Below are positions 16,036 through 25,291 of a stretch of DNA of 64,000 bases, piece after piece (position 1 is the first letter of the stretch; each line of letters starts with the position of its first letter). The translations under genes and the position numbers were made by a program. The stretch covers positions 186,001 to 250,000 of the forward strand of contig NZ_JAIMIC010000005.1 of NCBI RefSeq assembly GCF_019966545.1, given 5' to 3'. The stretch is from Heliomarina baculiformis. GTDB lineage: Bacteria; Pseudomonadota; Alphaproteobacteria; Rhodobacterales; Rhodobacteraceae. Under the pieces are notes generated by a model. The model searched no databases. It was not told the origin of the DNA and was given only the letters and a program-made list of their open reading frames with translations.

Positions 16036-17499
16036 TCACATGGCGAACATGTCCTGCTGCTCCCGCGCATCTGGCGTGCAGTTTTCCTGATCGGTTGAGC
16101 GCTTTGGCCCGGGATCAATACCTTCGATCATCCGGGCGAAGTCGGTGATCGGGAGGAGGGTGCCATCGCGTCGGCGTCGGGCTACCAGAGCCTGACCCTG
16201 ATCGTTACTTTCGACCACGTGGGCCTTGGCGATTTCCTCGCATCTTTCGATGGTGAAACCGAACATGCCCGGGCCGCGACGCACGATGAGTATGGCAGAG
16301 TCCTTGGCCAGCATATGTCCTTCGCGACCGAAAAGCCGGGCCGCGCAATAGATGGGTACGATTTGGCCGTGCCTCGTGATTGTTCCCATGTATCCGCTAT
16401 GCGACGGGGATGACGAAAGGATATTTTCGGGTATTCTAATGATTTCAGAGGCTTGCAGGATAGGACAACAGGTTCTCATCCCGGCGAAGAACACGAGGTA
16501 AAGCTGTTGGGCACTGGTTCCCGCGCTGTCTGTCCGGGCAACGGCACTCTCCGCGATTGCTGTTCGGGAAAGGTTGAGAAGGGCGGGGTCTTTGCGGCAG
16601 GCCTTGACATCGACAATCAGGAATGAGCGACCCGTTTCATCGATATGAGCTCTTTCAAAGAACTGCGGCTTGCCAGAGATCACGGATGGGCAATCGGTAA
16701 TCTGGTCGCTTCCGAGTTTGACCACGTTGTGAAACGTTTCAATTTCGAAGGCGATGAACCCGTCATCGGGAAAGCGGATAATGACACCGGCGGATTGTTG
16801 GGGAGACATGCGGCGTCCAAGCCCAAGGGCGCTGAGCGTATCAATCATGGGCACATCACGCCCGTGATAATGGACAACCCCGTCGCAAAATCCGACCGCG
16901 ACCGGCGAGGGCGACAAGACCGATCGCGGATGCGTCGCCTCGACCTCGTCGGCGCGAAAGGCAAGGTCATGACCTGCGCAACTGCACAGCAGATACGTCT
17001 CATGGCTTTTTTGTCTCTCGGCCATCTGCTCTCTTGGTGGGACGCTGATGGAGGGCAGGCCCAGTGCGCCGAACAGATCGTTCGGCGACAGCAGCGAAAC
17101 GACTGAATTGTCGAAGGTAAACACCATTTTCTCGTCGACATGCGGCGCGTTTTTGCACGCCCGCATGTCCGATGGATAGACATTGGCGATCCCGTGGATG
17201 GAATCGACGAGCAGTGCAACAAGCCGATCCTCGTGAGAGATAATGACCGCGACATCATCTTGCGGCGTGTCGTTCTGATTTAGCCCCAGAACAAGGCGCA
17301 GATCGACTAAGGGAATGGTGTCGTCGCGCAGGATCATAGTCCCCATAAGACCAGATCCGCCATAGGGGAGTTGGCTGAGATGCGCCGGTCGAGGCACGAC
17401 TTCGCGCAGGAAATCTGAGGACAAAGCGACGAGCGTGCCTCCGACACGCAGAATGCCGTATGCGTGGCTGGCTTCGTGATCTTTCTGATCGTCGGTCAT
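16036..17499 (-). CDS. Orphan chemotaxis-type scaffold with three CheW-like domains
   Basis: The 487-residue protein contains three consecutive CheW-like modules: about residues 12-150 (YGILRVGGTLVALSSDFLRE, MILRDDTIPLVDLRLVLGL), 170-300 (YLLCSCAGHDLAFRADEVE, VHYHGRDVPMIDTLSALGL) and 330-470 (YLVFFAGMRTCCPILQASEI, ITRHGQIVPIYCAARLFG). CheW domains link receptors to the CheA kinase. No other che gene is in the window, so it probably works with a cluster elsewhere. It is cytoplasmic, with no signal peptide. Confidence 0.78.
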   Translation of the reverse strand: MTDDQKDHEASHAYGILRVGGTLVALSSDFLREVVPRPAHLSQLPYGGSGLMGTMILRDDTIPLVDLRLVLGLNQNDTPQDDVAVIISHEDRLVALLVDSIHGIANVYPSDMRACKNAPHVDEKMVFTFDNSVVSLLSPNDLFGALGLPSISVPPREQMAERQKSHETYLLCSCAGHDLAFRADEVEATHPRSVLSPSPVAVGFCDGVVHYHGRDVPMIDTLSALGLGRRMSPQQSAGVIIRFPDDGFIAFEIETFHNVVKLGSDQITDCPSVISGKPQFFERAHIDETGRSFLIVDVKACRKDPALLNLSRTAIAESAVARTDSAGTSAQQLYLVFFAGMRTCCPILQASEIIRIPENILSSSPSHSGYMGTITRHGQIVPIYCAARLFGREGHMLAKDSAILIVRRGPGMFGFTIERCEEIAKAHVVESNDQGQALVARRRRDGTLLPITDFARMIEGIDPGPKRSTDQENCTPDAREQQDMFAM

Positions 17500-17591
17500 A
17501 CCGGTGCTCTCGCGAAGGACCAGAGCGGGACTTCGAGGGCCCTTGTTAAACGCGCAGGTCCTAACCGGAAGTTAACCGTGGTGTCTGGGGC

Positions 17592-18503
17592 TTATCGGGG
17601 CAGGGGATCTTCGGGTTCCGCTTTACCCGTCAACCATTCCCGAAATGCAACGACCGCCGGATTGTTGGCGCGCGCGCGTGGCCAGACGAGGTAATAGGCC
17701 CCCCGCATTTCCACCGGGCCGCCGTACACCGGGACAAGCTTGCCCGTCGCGATTTCCTGTTCGACAAGGTAATCGGGCATCAAAGCCACGCCGATACCAT
17801 GAAGCGCGGCTTGGGTAATGGTTGAGAATTGGTCATAGATCATTCCCGGCACCGCTTTGCCAAGGGGTGCGCCTTGGGCGTTGAACCATTCTGCCCAGGC
17901 CTTGGGGCGCGTTTTGATGTGCAGGAGGGGCAGGGCAAGAATGTCCTGCGGATTTGCCAGTGCACCATCGGGCACGAGTGAGGGCGCGGCAACGGCGATG
18001 ACGGATTCATGCTTTAACAGGAGCCGGTCTGTGCCGGGCCAATCATCTGTACCGAAATATATCGCCGCATCAAGAGGTTCCGTTGCGAAATTGAACGGTT
18101 CAAGTCGCGTCGCCATGTTCAGAGTGACGTCGGGGTGCAGGCGCGCGAACTCGGGCAGGCGGGGCATCAGCCATCGCATACCGAACGTTGGCAATATTGC
18201 GAGATTGAGCGTGCCGCCGGTTGGCTGGACTTGAAGCCGCATCGAGGCACTAGTTATCTGCGTGAGGGCCTGCCGGATCTCGGCCGCATAATCCTTGGCA
18301 GCGGCCGTCAAGGTAAGCCGTTTCTGATCCCGCTGGACCATTTCCGTGCCCATCTGTTTTTCCAAAGCCTGCAACTGCCGGCTTACCGCGCTTTGGGTAA
18401 GAGAAAGCTCCTGTGCGACTGCAGAGGCGCTGCCAAGGCGATCAAGCGCTTCAAGTGCACGCAGGGAAGAAATGGAAGGCAGGAAACGTCGGGGTGTCAG
18501 CAT
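17592..18503 (-). CDS. gcdR: LysR family regulator, probable glutaryl-CoA dehydrogenase regulator
   Basis: The 303-residue protein has an N-terminal winged HTH (LRALEALDRLGSASAVAQEL followed by TQSAVSRQLQALEKQMG) and a periplasmic-binding-like effector domain. It resembles the GcvA-type branch of LysR regulators. It is transcribed divergently from glutaryl-CoA dehydrogenase with a 97-base shared promoter region, the arrangement seen for GcdR regulators of lysine/glutarate breakdown. The gene symbol rests on that context. Confidence 0.78.
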   Translation of the reverse strand: MLTPRRFLPSISSLRALEALDRLGSASAVAQELSLTQSAVSRQLQALEKQMGTEMVQRDQKRLTLTAAAKDYAAEIRQALTQITSASMRLQVQPTGGTLNLAILPTFGMRWLMPRLPEFARLHPDVTLNMATRLEPFNFATEPLDAAIYFGTDDWPGTDRLLLKHESVIAVAAPSLVPDGALANPQDILALPLLHIKTRPKAWAEWFNAQGAPLGKAVPGMIYDQFSTITQAALHGIGVALMPDYLVEQEIATGKLVPVYGGPVEMRGAYYLVWPRARANNPAVVAFREWLTGKAEPEDPLPR

Positions 18504-18530
18504 GTATTCATTTTATTCATACTTACATGC
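18500..18530. promoter_or_regulatory. Candidate LysR operator upstream of gcdH
   Basis: GCATGT (18500-18505) and ACATGC (18525-18530) form a dyad enclosing an AT-rich core with repeated ATTCAT. It overlaps the regulator's start codon and lies 70 bases before gcdH, suitable for autoregulation and divergent activation. Confidence 0.4.
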
Positions 18531-18600
18531 GGAAGTCTTGCTGTTTTTCCGGTGATGAAACACTTATGATGCGCAAAACCAGATTTCGGAAGGAAAGCAC

Positions 18601-19824
18601 ATGAACGCGCCGACGCCATCGCTGAAACCAAAAGACGCGCCCGATCTTGGTCGGTTCGACTGGACCGATCCTCTGCGGCTTGAAGACCAGCTGACCGAAG
18701 ACGAGCGGATGATCGCGGCCAGCGCGCGCGCTTATGCGCAGGAAAAGCTGCAACCGCGTGTGACCGCCGCCTATGAAAACGAAACCGTTGAGCCGGAAAT
18801 CTTTCGCGAAATGGGCGAAATGGGGCTGCTGGGCGTTACAGTGCCCGAGCAATATGGCGGTATCGGCGCGGGCTATGTGAGTTACGGTCTTGTCGCGCGC
18901 GAAGTTGAGCGGGTCGATTCCGGTTATCGATCCATGATGTCGGTTCAGTCCTCGCTCGTCATGTACCCGATCTATGCTTATGGGTCGGAAGAGCAGCGTG
19001 AGAAGTATCTGCCGAAACTGTCCAGCGGTGAATACATCGGCTGTTTCGGTTTGACCGAACCCGACGCAGGCAGCGACCCGGCGGGTATGAAAACCCGCGC
19101 CGTCAAGACCGACTCGGGTTATCGGCTTAACGGCTCCAAGATGTGGATCTCGAACGCGCCGATCGCGGATGTCTTTGTTGTCTGGGCAAAATCCGAAGCC
19201 CACGGCGGTAAAATCCGTGGCTTTGTCCTTGAAAAAGGTATGAAGGGGCTGTCGGCGCCGAAGATCGAGAACAAGATGTCGCTGCGGGCGTCGGTGACCG
19301 GCGAGATCGTGCTCGACAATGTTGAAGTCGGCGAAGATGCGCTGCTGCCGCATGTGGAGGGTCTGAAAGGACCGTTCGGCTGTCTGAACCGCGCGCGTTA
19401 CGGGATCAGCTGGGGCGCGATGGGCGCGGCCGAAGCTTGCTGGCATGCGGCGCGGCAGTACGGTCTGGACCGTCACCAGTTTAACCGTCCGCTGGCGCAG
19501 ACGCAGCTTTTCCAGCGCAAGCTGGCAGACATGATGACCGAGATTTCGCTGGGCCTGCAATCATCGCTGCGGGTGGGACGTCTGATGGACGAGGCGAATG
19601 CCGCGCCGGAAATGATTTCGATCGTCAAGCGCAACAACTGCGGCAAGGCGCTGGATATTGCGCGCATGTCGCGTGACATGCACGGCGGCAACGGCATCAG
19701 CCTCGAGTTCCAGGTTATCCGGCACATGATGAACCTTGAGACCGTGAACACCTATGAGGGGACGCATGATGTCCATGCCTTGATCCTTGGGCGAGCTCAG
19801 ACCGGATTGCAGGCATTCTTCTGA
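18601..19824 (+). CDS. gcdH: Glutaryl-CoA dehydrogenase
   Basis: The 407-residue FAD enzyme oxidises and decarboxylates glutaryl-CoA to crotonyl-CoA in lysine, tryptophan and glutarate breakdown. Diagnostic stretches are [59 protein letters not shown] and the catalytic Glu in [31 protein letters not shown] supports the ATG at 18601. It is divergent from the LysR gene and ends at a strong terminator, so it is monocistronic. Confidence 0.93.
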   Translation: MNAPTPSLKPKDAPDLGRFDWTDPLRLEDQLTEDERMIAASARAYAQEKLQPRVTAAYENETVEPEIFREMGEMGLLGVTVPEQYGGIGAGYVSYGLVAREVERVDSGYRSMMSVQSSLVMYPIYAYGSEEQREKYLPKLSSGEYIGCFGLTEPDAGSDPAGMKTRAVKTDSGYRLNGSKMWISNAPIADVFVVWAKSEAHGGKIRGFVLEKGMKGLSAPKIENKMSLRASVTGEIVLDNVEVGEDALLPHVEGLKGPFGCLNRARYGISWGAMGAAEACWHAARQYGLDRHQFNRPLAQTQLFQRKLADMMTEISLGLQSSLRVGRLMDEANAAPEMISIVKRNNCGKALDIARMSRDMHGGNGISLEFQVIRHMMNLETVNTYEGTHDVHALILGRAQTGLQAFF

Positions 19825-19853
19825 TCCTATCGAAACAGGGATCGATATTTGCG

Positions 19854-19887
19854 AAGGCCGGTGTGATGCACCGGCCTTTGTTTTCTT
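19854..19887 (+). terminator. Rho-independent terminator of gcdH
   Basis: AAGGCCGGTG and CACCGGCCTT form a perfect 10-bp stem around TGATG, followed by TTTGTTTTCTTT, 30 bases after the gcdH stop. Confidence 0.88.
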
Positions 19888-19978
19888 TGGGGGGCATTTA
19901 TTCCGGGAGAAGGCCAACGCGCATCCCCACCAGTACATCGTATAATTGGTGTTATGTAAACCGCGGGTGTACGTATTG

Positions 19979-19993
19979 CGGAATACAATTCCG
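19979..19993. promoter_or_regulatory. Palindrome CGGAAT-ACA-ATTCCG, candidate operator
   Basis: A perfect 6-bp dyad with a three-base centre lies about 120 bases upstream of the acyl-CoA ligase operon leader. The position and symmetry suit a TetR- or GntR-type repressor of acyl-CoA catabolism, but no such regulator is encoded nearby. Confidence 0.4.
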
Positions 19994-20100
19994 ACAAGCG
20001 GTATTGCAGTCTCTGAAAAGATGGTTACCATTTTTTCGAGGAGAGTCGCAGCCTGCAATCCCCCGAGTGATTGATTGCGCTGCGCATGGGAGGAAATCGA

Positions 20101-20154
20101 ATGCTAGCAGATGTCGCGCTCGCTGCCGAGTGTCGCAGCGAAAACGCCTTATGA
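20101..20154 (+). CDS. Possible 17-residue leader peptide coupled to the acyl-CoA ligase
   Basis: An ATG at 20101 follows a near-perfect ribosome-binding site, GGGAGGAAA (20089-20097). It opens a 17-codon frame (MLADVALAAECRSENAL) whose TGA overlaps the ligase ATG at 20151 as ATGA. The ligase ATG itself has no clear ribosome-binding site. Either this is a translated upstream ORF that couples initiation, or the ligase N terminus originally began here in another frame. Confidence 0.35.
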   Translation: MLADVALAAECRSENAL

Positions 20155-21869
20155 CTTCAGCTTTGAGTTTTCAGGAAGCTGCACGTCAGGTCGTGACAAA
20201 CAACCCGCAGTACGCGGTTGAAGAAGCCGAGATCCGTGGCGTCACCTACCGGGTATTCAAATCCATTCCGCGGCACATGCGCGATTTTCTGCAACGCGTG
20301 CGGCCGCTGTTCGACGATGGCTCGGCCAACTATATCACGTTTAACGGCGAAACCTGGACCTTTGATGAGTTCTGTAATGACATCAAGGCGATGGCACTGG
20401 TTCTGGAAAAGGACATCAAGATAGCCAAAGGACAGCCGGTTGCCGTTGCCATGCGTAATTGCCCCGAGATGCTGATCCTTATGATGGCGATTACCTCTGT
20501 CGGCGGTGTCATCGTTTTCCTCAATGGCTGGTGGACGACCGAAGAACTTTCCTATGCGATTGAGGACAGCGGTGCAAAAATTGTCTTTGCCGACGGTGAA
20601 AGATGTAATCGTATCAGACCTTTGCTGGATAAGTTTGATCTCACTCTGGTTGGCGTTCGCGATGGCGATGCCGGCGATGAGAAAAGCTATGCGGCGCTGA
20701 AGGATGGCGTTGGGTCGGCGGATTGGTCCGAACGGGAAATCGATACCGACGATGACATGGCGATCATGTATTCCTCGGGGACGACTGGTCAGCCCAAAGG
20801 CGTGGTGCAGACGCATCGGGGCGCACTTAACGCAGTATATACGTGGCTGATGCAGCCCGAAATCGCAGCGATCTTGACGCCACCTCTGGAGCCGGTGGAT
20901 GAGCCCCCTCGCCCATGCGCCCTTATCGTGACGCCCTTGTTCCACGTGACCGCTACGCATCCGATGTTTTTGCTCAGTCTTGCCGCCGGTGGCCGTGTCA
21001 TCCTGATGGAGAAATGGAACGCCGAGAAAGCCGCCGAGCTTATAGTTTCGGAAAAAGTTACGCGTTTTCTGGGGGTTCCCACGCAATCGGCGGATCTTCT
21101 TGCCGTTGCACGGCGTGAGGGTCTGTCTTTTCCGACGCTCCAATATCTGGGCGCTGGCGGCGCAAAGCGTCCTGCGGCACAGGTCGACGGGCTGGCCGAG
21201 GCATTTCCCGAGGCTCAGATTGCTACCGGCTGGGGCATGACCGAAACAAATGCAAACGGAGTCGGTTTTGCCGGAGAAGAATACCTGTCTCATCCCGGCG
21301 CGACGGGTCGTCTTTATCCACCTGTCCAGGATATGAAACTGCTCGACGATCTGGGCAATGAGGTTCCGCAAGGCGAAGTCGGGGAAATCACTGTCAAAAG
21401 CCCCTGTAACATGCGGTGCTATCTGAACAAACCCGAAGCGACCGCTGAAATCCTCACGGAAGGATGGCTGAAGTCCGGCGATCTGGGTATGATGGATGAA
21501 GATGGCATCATAACCATCGTAGATAGAAAGAAAAACATCATCATACGCGGGGGCGAGAATATCGCCTGCCTCGACGTAGAGGGCGCATTGCACAGGCATC
21601 CCGACGTGGTCGAAGCCTGCGCGTTCTCGATACCGGATGAACGGCTGGGTGAGGTGGTCGGCGCCGGGTTGCGTTTGCGCCCTGGGGCTCGATTAGAAAT
21701 TGGCGAACTAGCCGCCTTTCTTGCCCCGCATATTTCAAAGTTCAAGATACCCGAGAGGATATGGACCTTTGACACCGCCCTGCCCCGCGGCACGACGGAT
21801 AAGCTGGATCGGCGCGAATTGCGTCGGATCTGCCTAAACGAACTCAATGAAAAAACGGAGCTTGCATGA
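20151..21869 (+). CDS. Class I adenylate-forming acyl-CoA ligase
   Basis: The 572-residue enzyme activates a carboxylic acid to its CoA thioester using ATP. Motifs in order: MYSSGTTGQPKGVVQTH (about residue 204, P-loop), GWGMTETNANG (A5), SGDLGMMDEDGIITIVDRKK (A7-A8) and a C-terminal Lys in TTDKLDRRELR. The substrate is unknown. It heads the plus-strand operon, overlapping the next gene's start by 4 bases. The ATG at 20151 is chosen because the homologous part starts at MTSALSFQEAA; the frame runs open upstream without good starts. Codon use is slightly more AT-rich than its neighbours. Confidence 0.87.
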   Translation: MTSALSFQEAARQVVTNNPQYAVEEAEIRGVTYRVFKSIPRHMRDFLQRVRPLFDDGSANYITFNGETWTFDEFCNDIKAMALVLEKDIKIAKGQPVAVAMRNCPEMLILMMAITSVGGVIVFLNGWWTTEELSYAIEDSGAKIVFADGERCNRIRPLLDKFDLTLVGVRDGDAGDEKSYAALKDGVGSADWSEREIDTDDDMAIMYSSGTTGQPKGVVQTHRGALNAVYTWLMQPEIAAILTPPLEPVDEPPRPCALIVTPLFHVTATHPMFLLSLAAGGRVILMEKWNAEKAAELIVSEKVTRFLGVPTQSADLLAVARREGLSFPTLQYLGAGGAKRPAAQVDGLAEAFPEAQIATGWGMTETNANGVGFAGEEYLSHPGATGRLYPPVQDMKLLDDLGNEVPQGEVGEITVKSPCNMRCYLNKPEATAEILTEGWLKSGDLGMMDEDGIITIVDRKKNIIIRGGENIACLDVEGALHRHPDVVEACAFSIPDERLGEVVGAGLRLRPGARLEIGELAAFLAPHISKFKIPERIWTFDTALPRGTTDKLDRRELRRICLNELNEKTELA

Positions 21870-23170
21870 ACGAACCAACACAGGAAGAGATCGGAAGCTA
21901 TACTGCCGAAGCTGGAAAAGCTGCCTGGAACGTGCCGGGTATCGATGCCTCGACGCCGCGGCGTGAAATCCGCACTGTCGGTGTCATCGGCGCCGGGACC
22001 ATGGGCGGCGGCATTTCGATGAATTTCGCGACGGCGGGCTTTGACGTTACGATTGTGGAAACCAAGCAGGAAGCGTTGGATCGCGGATTAAGTGTCGTGC
22101 ACGCAAACTATCAGCGCAGTGCAGACAAGGGCCGGTTTCCGCAAGATGAGGTCGACACCCGTATGGCCCGTTTTGACGGGAAACTGTCGATCGAAGCGCT
22201 AGCTGATTGCGATCTGGTCATCGAGGCTGTGTTCGAGGACATGGAGCTCAAGCGCAAGATCTTTACTGAGCTTGACCGAGTGATGAAGCCCGGCGCGATC
22301 CTTGCCACGAACACCTCGGCGCTGGATATCGACGAGATCGCCGGGATGACGAAGCGGCCCGAAGACGTTATTGGGCTGCACTTCTTTTCGCCCGCTAACG
22401 TTATGAAATTGCTGGAAATCGTTCGTGCCGAGAAAACTGCGGATGACGTGGTCGCCACTTGTATGGATCTGGCGAAGACGATCAACAAGATCGCCGTTCT
22501 GGTCGGTGTATGCCCGGGGTTCGTTGGAAACCGCATTCTCTTTGCACGGCAGAAGCAGGCGAACAAGCTGGTGTATCAGGGCGTCATGCCTTGGGACGTG
22601 GATGCCGCGCTGAACGCGTTCGGGTTCCGCATGGGGCCTTTCCAGATGTCGGATCTGGCGGGACTGGATATCGGTTGGTCGAAGGGCGCCAAGACTGCGA
22701 ACCCGATCCGGGACGCACTGTGCGAGATGGATCGCCGCGGGCAAAAGACCAAGGCGGGTTATTACGATTATGATGACGCGCGCACGCCGATCCCGTCGGA
22801 TGTGACCGCCAAGATCATCCATGACATCACCGGGGCCGAGCCCAGCACAATGGCGCAGGATGAGATCATAGAAATCTGCATCTATCCGATGATCAACGAG
22901 GCCGTGAAGATCCTTGAAGAGAACAAGGCGCAGCGGCCATCGGATATCGATGTTGTCTGGCTGAATGGCTATGGCTGGCCCGCCGACAAGGGCGGCCCGA
23001 TGTTTTACGGCGATATGGTCGGCGCGCAGGCCGTTCTGGACCGAATGGAAAAGCTCGCCGCCGATGATCCGGAATTCGCGCCGGCGGAAACACTCAAGAA
23101 GCTGGCCGCCGAAGGTGGCAAGTTCACCGATATCGATACAGGCGGTCTGAAAACCGACAAGGGGGCATAA
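21866..23170 (+). CDS. 3-hydroxyacyl-CoA dehydrogenase
   Basis: The 434-residue NAD enzyme oxidises 3-hydroxyacyl-CoA in beta-oxidation. It has a Rossmann motif [20 protein letters not shown] (about residue 35), the catalytic dyad region [17 protein letters not shown] (His) with the Glu in that same helix, [11 protein letters not shown], and two C-terminal 3HCDH domains. There is no crotonase half, unlike FadB/FadJ; hydration is supplied by the separate downstream gene. Its ATG overlaps the ligase stop and the next gene begins 4 bases after its stop. Confidence 0.9.
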   Translation: MNEPTQEEIGSYTAEAGKAAWNVPGIDASTPRREIRTVGVIGAGTMGGGISMNFATAGFDVTIVETKQEALDRGLSVVHANYQRSADKGRFPQDEVDTRMARFDGKLSIEALADCDLVIEAVFEDMELKRKIFTELDRVMKPGAILATNTSALDIDEIAGMTKRPEDVIGLHFFSPANVMKLLEIVRAEKTADDVVATCMDLAKTINKIAVLVGVCPGFVGNRILFARQKQANKLVYQGVMPWDVDAALNAFGFRMGPFQMSDLAGLDIGWSKGAKTANPIRDALCEMDRRGQKTKAGYYDYDDARTPIPSDVTAKIIHDITGAEPSTMAQDEIIEICIYPMINEAVKILEENKAQRPSDIDVVWLNGYGWPADKGGPMFYGDMVGAQAVLDRMEKLAADDPEFAPAETLKKLAAEGGKFTDIDTGGLKTDKGA

Positions 23171-23174
23171 ATCC

Positions 23175-23954
23175 ATGGCATATGAATTCATCAAGACCGA
23201 GAAGAAAGGTCACATTCTAGTCGTGACCATGAACCGACCCGAGGTTTACAATGCCGTCCACTCCGAGATGCATCACGAGATGTCGGATTGCTGGGATGAA
23301 TTTGCGGCGGATGAAGACCTTTGGGTCGCGGTTCTGACCGGCGCAGGCGACAAGGCCTTTACCGCCGGTAACGATCTCAAGGCGACCAATGAGGGCGGAA
23401 GTAAGAAAGGTCTGCCCGACAGCGGTTTCGCCGGTTTGTCCTCGCGCTTTGATCTTGAGAAACCCTTGGTAGCAGCGGTCAACGGGTTCGCCATGGGCGG
23501 CGGTTTCGAAACCGCGCTTTCCTGCGATATTATCGTGGCCTCGGAAAACGCCAAGTTCGCCCTGCCCGAAGTCAAAGTCGGCTTCTTTGCCTCCGCCTCG
23601 GGAGTTCAGCGTTTGTCGCGCTATATCGGGCGCCTTGCCGCGCAGGAGATGATGTTTACCGGCCGCACAATCGACGCGCAAGAAGCGCTTAAGCTTGGAT
23701 GCTGCAACGAGGTTGTGGCCCATGAAAGGGTGATGGAGCGCGCGATGGAAGTTGCCGAACAGCTTTGCACCGTGTCGCCGTCTTCGATCAAGGCGACCAA
23801 GCGTATCCTGAACAGCATGGCCGTGGCCGATGGTCTTCCCGAAAGCCTGCAATATTCGCGTGAGGTTCAGGCCGATCTGGCCAAGACCGAAGACTTCAAG
23901 GAAGGCGTCCAGGCCTTTGTCGAAAAACGCAAACCCGAATGGAAAAACCGCTAA
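23175..23954 (+). CDS. Enoyl-CoA hydratase/isomerase family protein
   Basis: The 259-residue crotonase-fold protein has the oxyanion-hole segment KAFTAGNDLKA and both acidic positions used for hydration: Glu in MGGGFETALSCDI (about residue 115) and Glu in FALPEVKVGFFASASGVQRL. Hydration of a 2-enoyl-CoA is therefore likely. The ATG at 23175 lies within a tight operon, 4 bases after the dehydrogenase stop. Confidence 0.88.
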   Translation: MAYEFIKTEKKGHILVVTMNRPEVYNAVHSEMHHEMSDCWDEFAADEDLWVAVLTGAGDKAFTAGNDLKATNEGGSKKGLPDSGFAGLSSRFDLEKPLVAAVNGFAMGGGFETALSCDIIVASENAKFALPEVKVGFFASASGVQRLSRYIGRLAAQEMMFTGRTIDAQEALKLGCCNEVVAHERVMERAMEVAEQLCTVSPSSIKATKRILNSMAVADGLPESLQYSREVQADLAKTEDFKEGVQAFVEKRKPEWKNR

Positions 23955-23977
23955 GTCAGCGAAAGGAACAATTCAGT

Positions 23978-25288
23978 ATGTCATTGGCAAAACATCCCCC
24001 GGAGATGAACGACCTGCGCATGTCCGAAAAGGCGCGCCCGCTGCTTGAGGCGGTCATCAAGCATATCGCCGAAAACGTCGATCCGATTACCGAGGAATTC
24101 TATCGTCTGGGTGAGGGGCGTGAAGATCGCTGGTCTTATGCGCCGGGCCAGCTCGAGCTGCTCGAAACAGCCAAGAAGAAAGCACGGGAAAGCGGTCTTT
24201 GGAATTTCTTCCTGCCGAATTCGGAAACCGGCGAAGGCCTGAGCAATCTCGACTATGCTTACATCGCGGCGGAATTGGGTAAAAACCCGCTGGCCTCGGA
24301 GACGCTGAACTGTTCTGCGCCTGACACCGGCAACATGGAAGTGCTGGAACGTGTTGGCACGCCCGAGCAGAAGGAAAAGTGGCTGAAGCCCCTGCTCGCC
24401 GGTGAAATCCGCTCTGCCTATGCGATGACGGAACCGGATGTGGCTTCTTCGGACGCCAAGAATATCGCGACGAGCGCGGTGCTTGAGGGCGATGAATGGG
24501 TTATCAACGGCGAGAAATTCTATATCTCCGGTGCCGGAGATCCGCGCTGCAAGATCATGATAACTATGGTGAAAACCTCGCCCGAGGCGGAAACCTTCAA
24601 GCAGCAAAGTCAGATCCTCGTGCCCATCGATACGCCCGGCGTAACCATCGTTGGTCCGATGCGCGTGTTTGGCCATGACGATGCGCCACATGGCCATATG
24701 CATATCAAGTTCGAAAACGTGCGTGTTCCCAAGGATAACATCCTGTTGGGTGAAGGGCGCGGTTTCGAGATTTCCCAGCTACGCCTTGGGCCGGGACGGA
24801 TTCACCACTGCATGCGCTCGATCGGATCGGCGGAAAAGGCGCTGGACATGATGCTGGATCGGTCGCTGAACCGGAAGGCGTTTGGCAAGCGCATCGTCGA
24901 TCTTGGCAAGAACATGGAAACTATTTCTCGCGCGCGTATCGATATCGAGGCGATGCGGATGATGGTTCTGAAAGGCGCCAAGGCGATGGACGTGCTGGGC
25001 AACAAGGAAGCCCGAATCTGGGTTTCGGCGGTCAAGGCGCTGGTGCCTGAGAAAGCCTGTCAGATCATCGATCAGGCGATGCAGGTGCATGGTGCCGCAG
25101 GTCTGTCGCAATGGTTCCCTCTGTCCGAGATGTATGTCGGCCAGCGGACGCTGCGTTTTGCCGATGGTCCGGACGAGGTGCACCACCACGTCGTCGCCCG
25201 TGCCGAAGTGCAGGGTTATCAGGATTCCAACGACCGCAAGGCCCGTGTCGCGCGCTCGGTCGGTGGCCGCATGTTCGAGGGGCCGTAA
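23978..25288 (+). CDS. Acyl-CoA dehydrogenase, ACAD10/ACAD11-like
   Basis: From ATG 23978 (GAAAGGAACAA upstream) the product is 436 residues; a longer frame from 23939 overlaps the upstream gene. The sequence follows the ACAD domain of animal ACAD10/11: NCSAPDTGNMEVL, YAMTEPDVASSDAKNI, GAGDPRCKI, GEGRGFEISQLRLGPGRIHH and LRFADGPDEVHHHVVAR near the C terminus. Related proteins act on 4-hydroxyacyl-CoA (after phosphorylation) or branched acyl-CoA. The matching kinase half is encoded separately at 39182-40213. Confidence 0.86.
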   Translation: MSLAKHPPEMNDLRMSEKARPLLEAVIKHIAENVDPITEEFYRLGEGREDRWSYAPGQLELLETAKKKARESGLWNFFLPNSETGEGLSNLDYAYIAAELGKNPLASETLNCSAPDTGNMEVLERVGTPEQKEKWLKPLLAGEIRSAYAMTEPDVASSDAKNIATSAVLEGDEWVINGEKFYISGAGDPRCKIMITMVKTSPEAETFKQQSQILVPIDTPGVTIVGPMRVFGHDDAPHGHMHIKFENVRVPKDNILLGEGRGFEISQLRLGPGRIHHCMRSIGSAEKALDMMLDRSLNRKAFGKRIVDLGKNMETISRARIDIEAMRMMVLKGAKAMDVLGNKEARIWVSAVKALVPEKACQIIDQAMQVHGAAGLSQWFPLSEMYVGQRTLRFADGPDEVHHHVVARAEVQGYQDSNDRKARVARSVGGRMFEGP

Positions 25289-25291
25289 GAA

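Noticed and set aside
19863-20150. N-terminal extension of the acyl-CoA ligase frame
   Set aside because: It overlaps the gcdH terminator and contains no homologous sequence; family members begin near MTSALSFQEAA.
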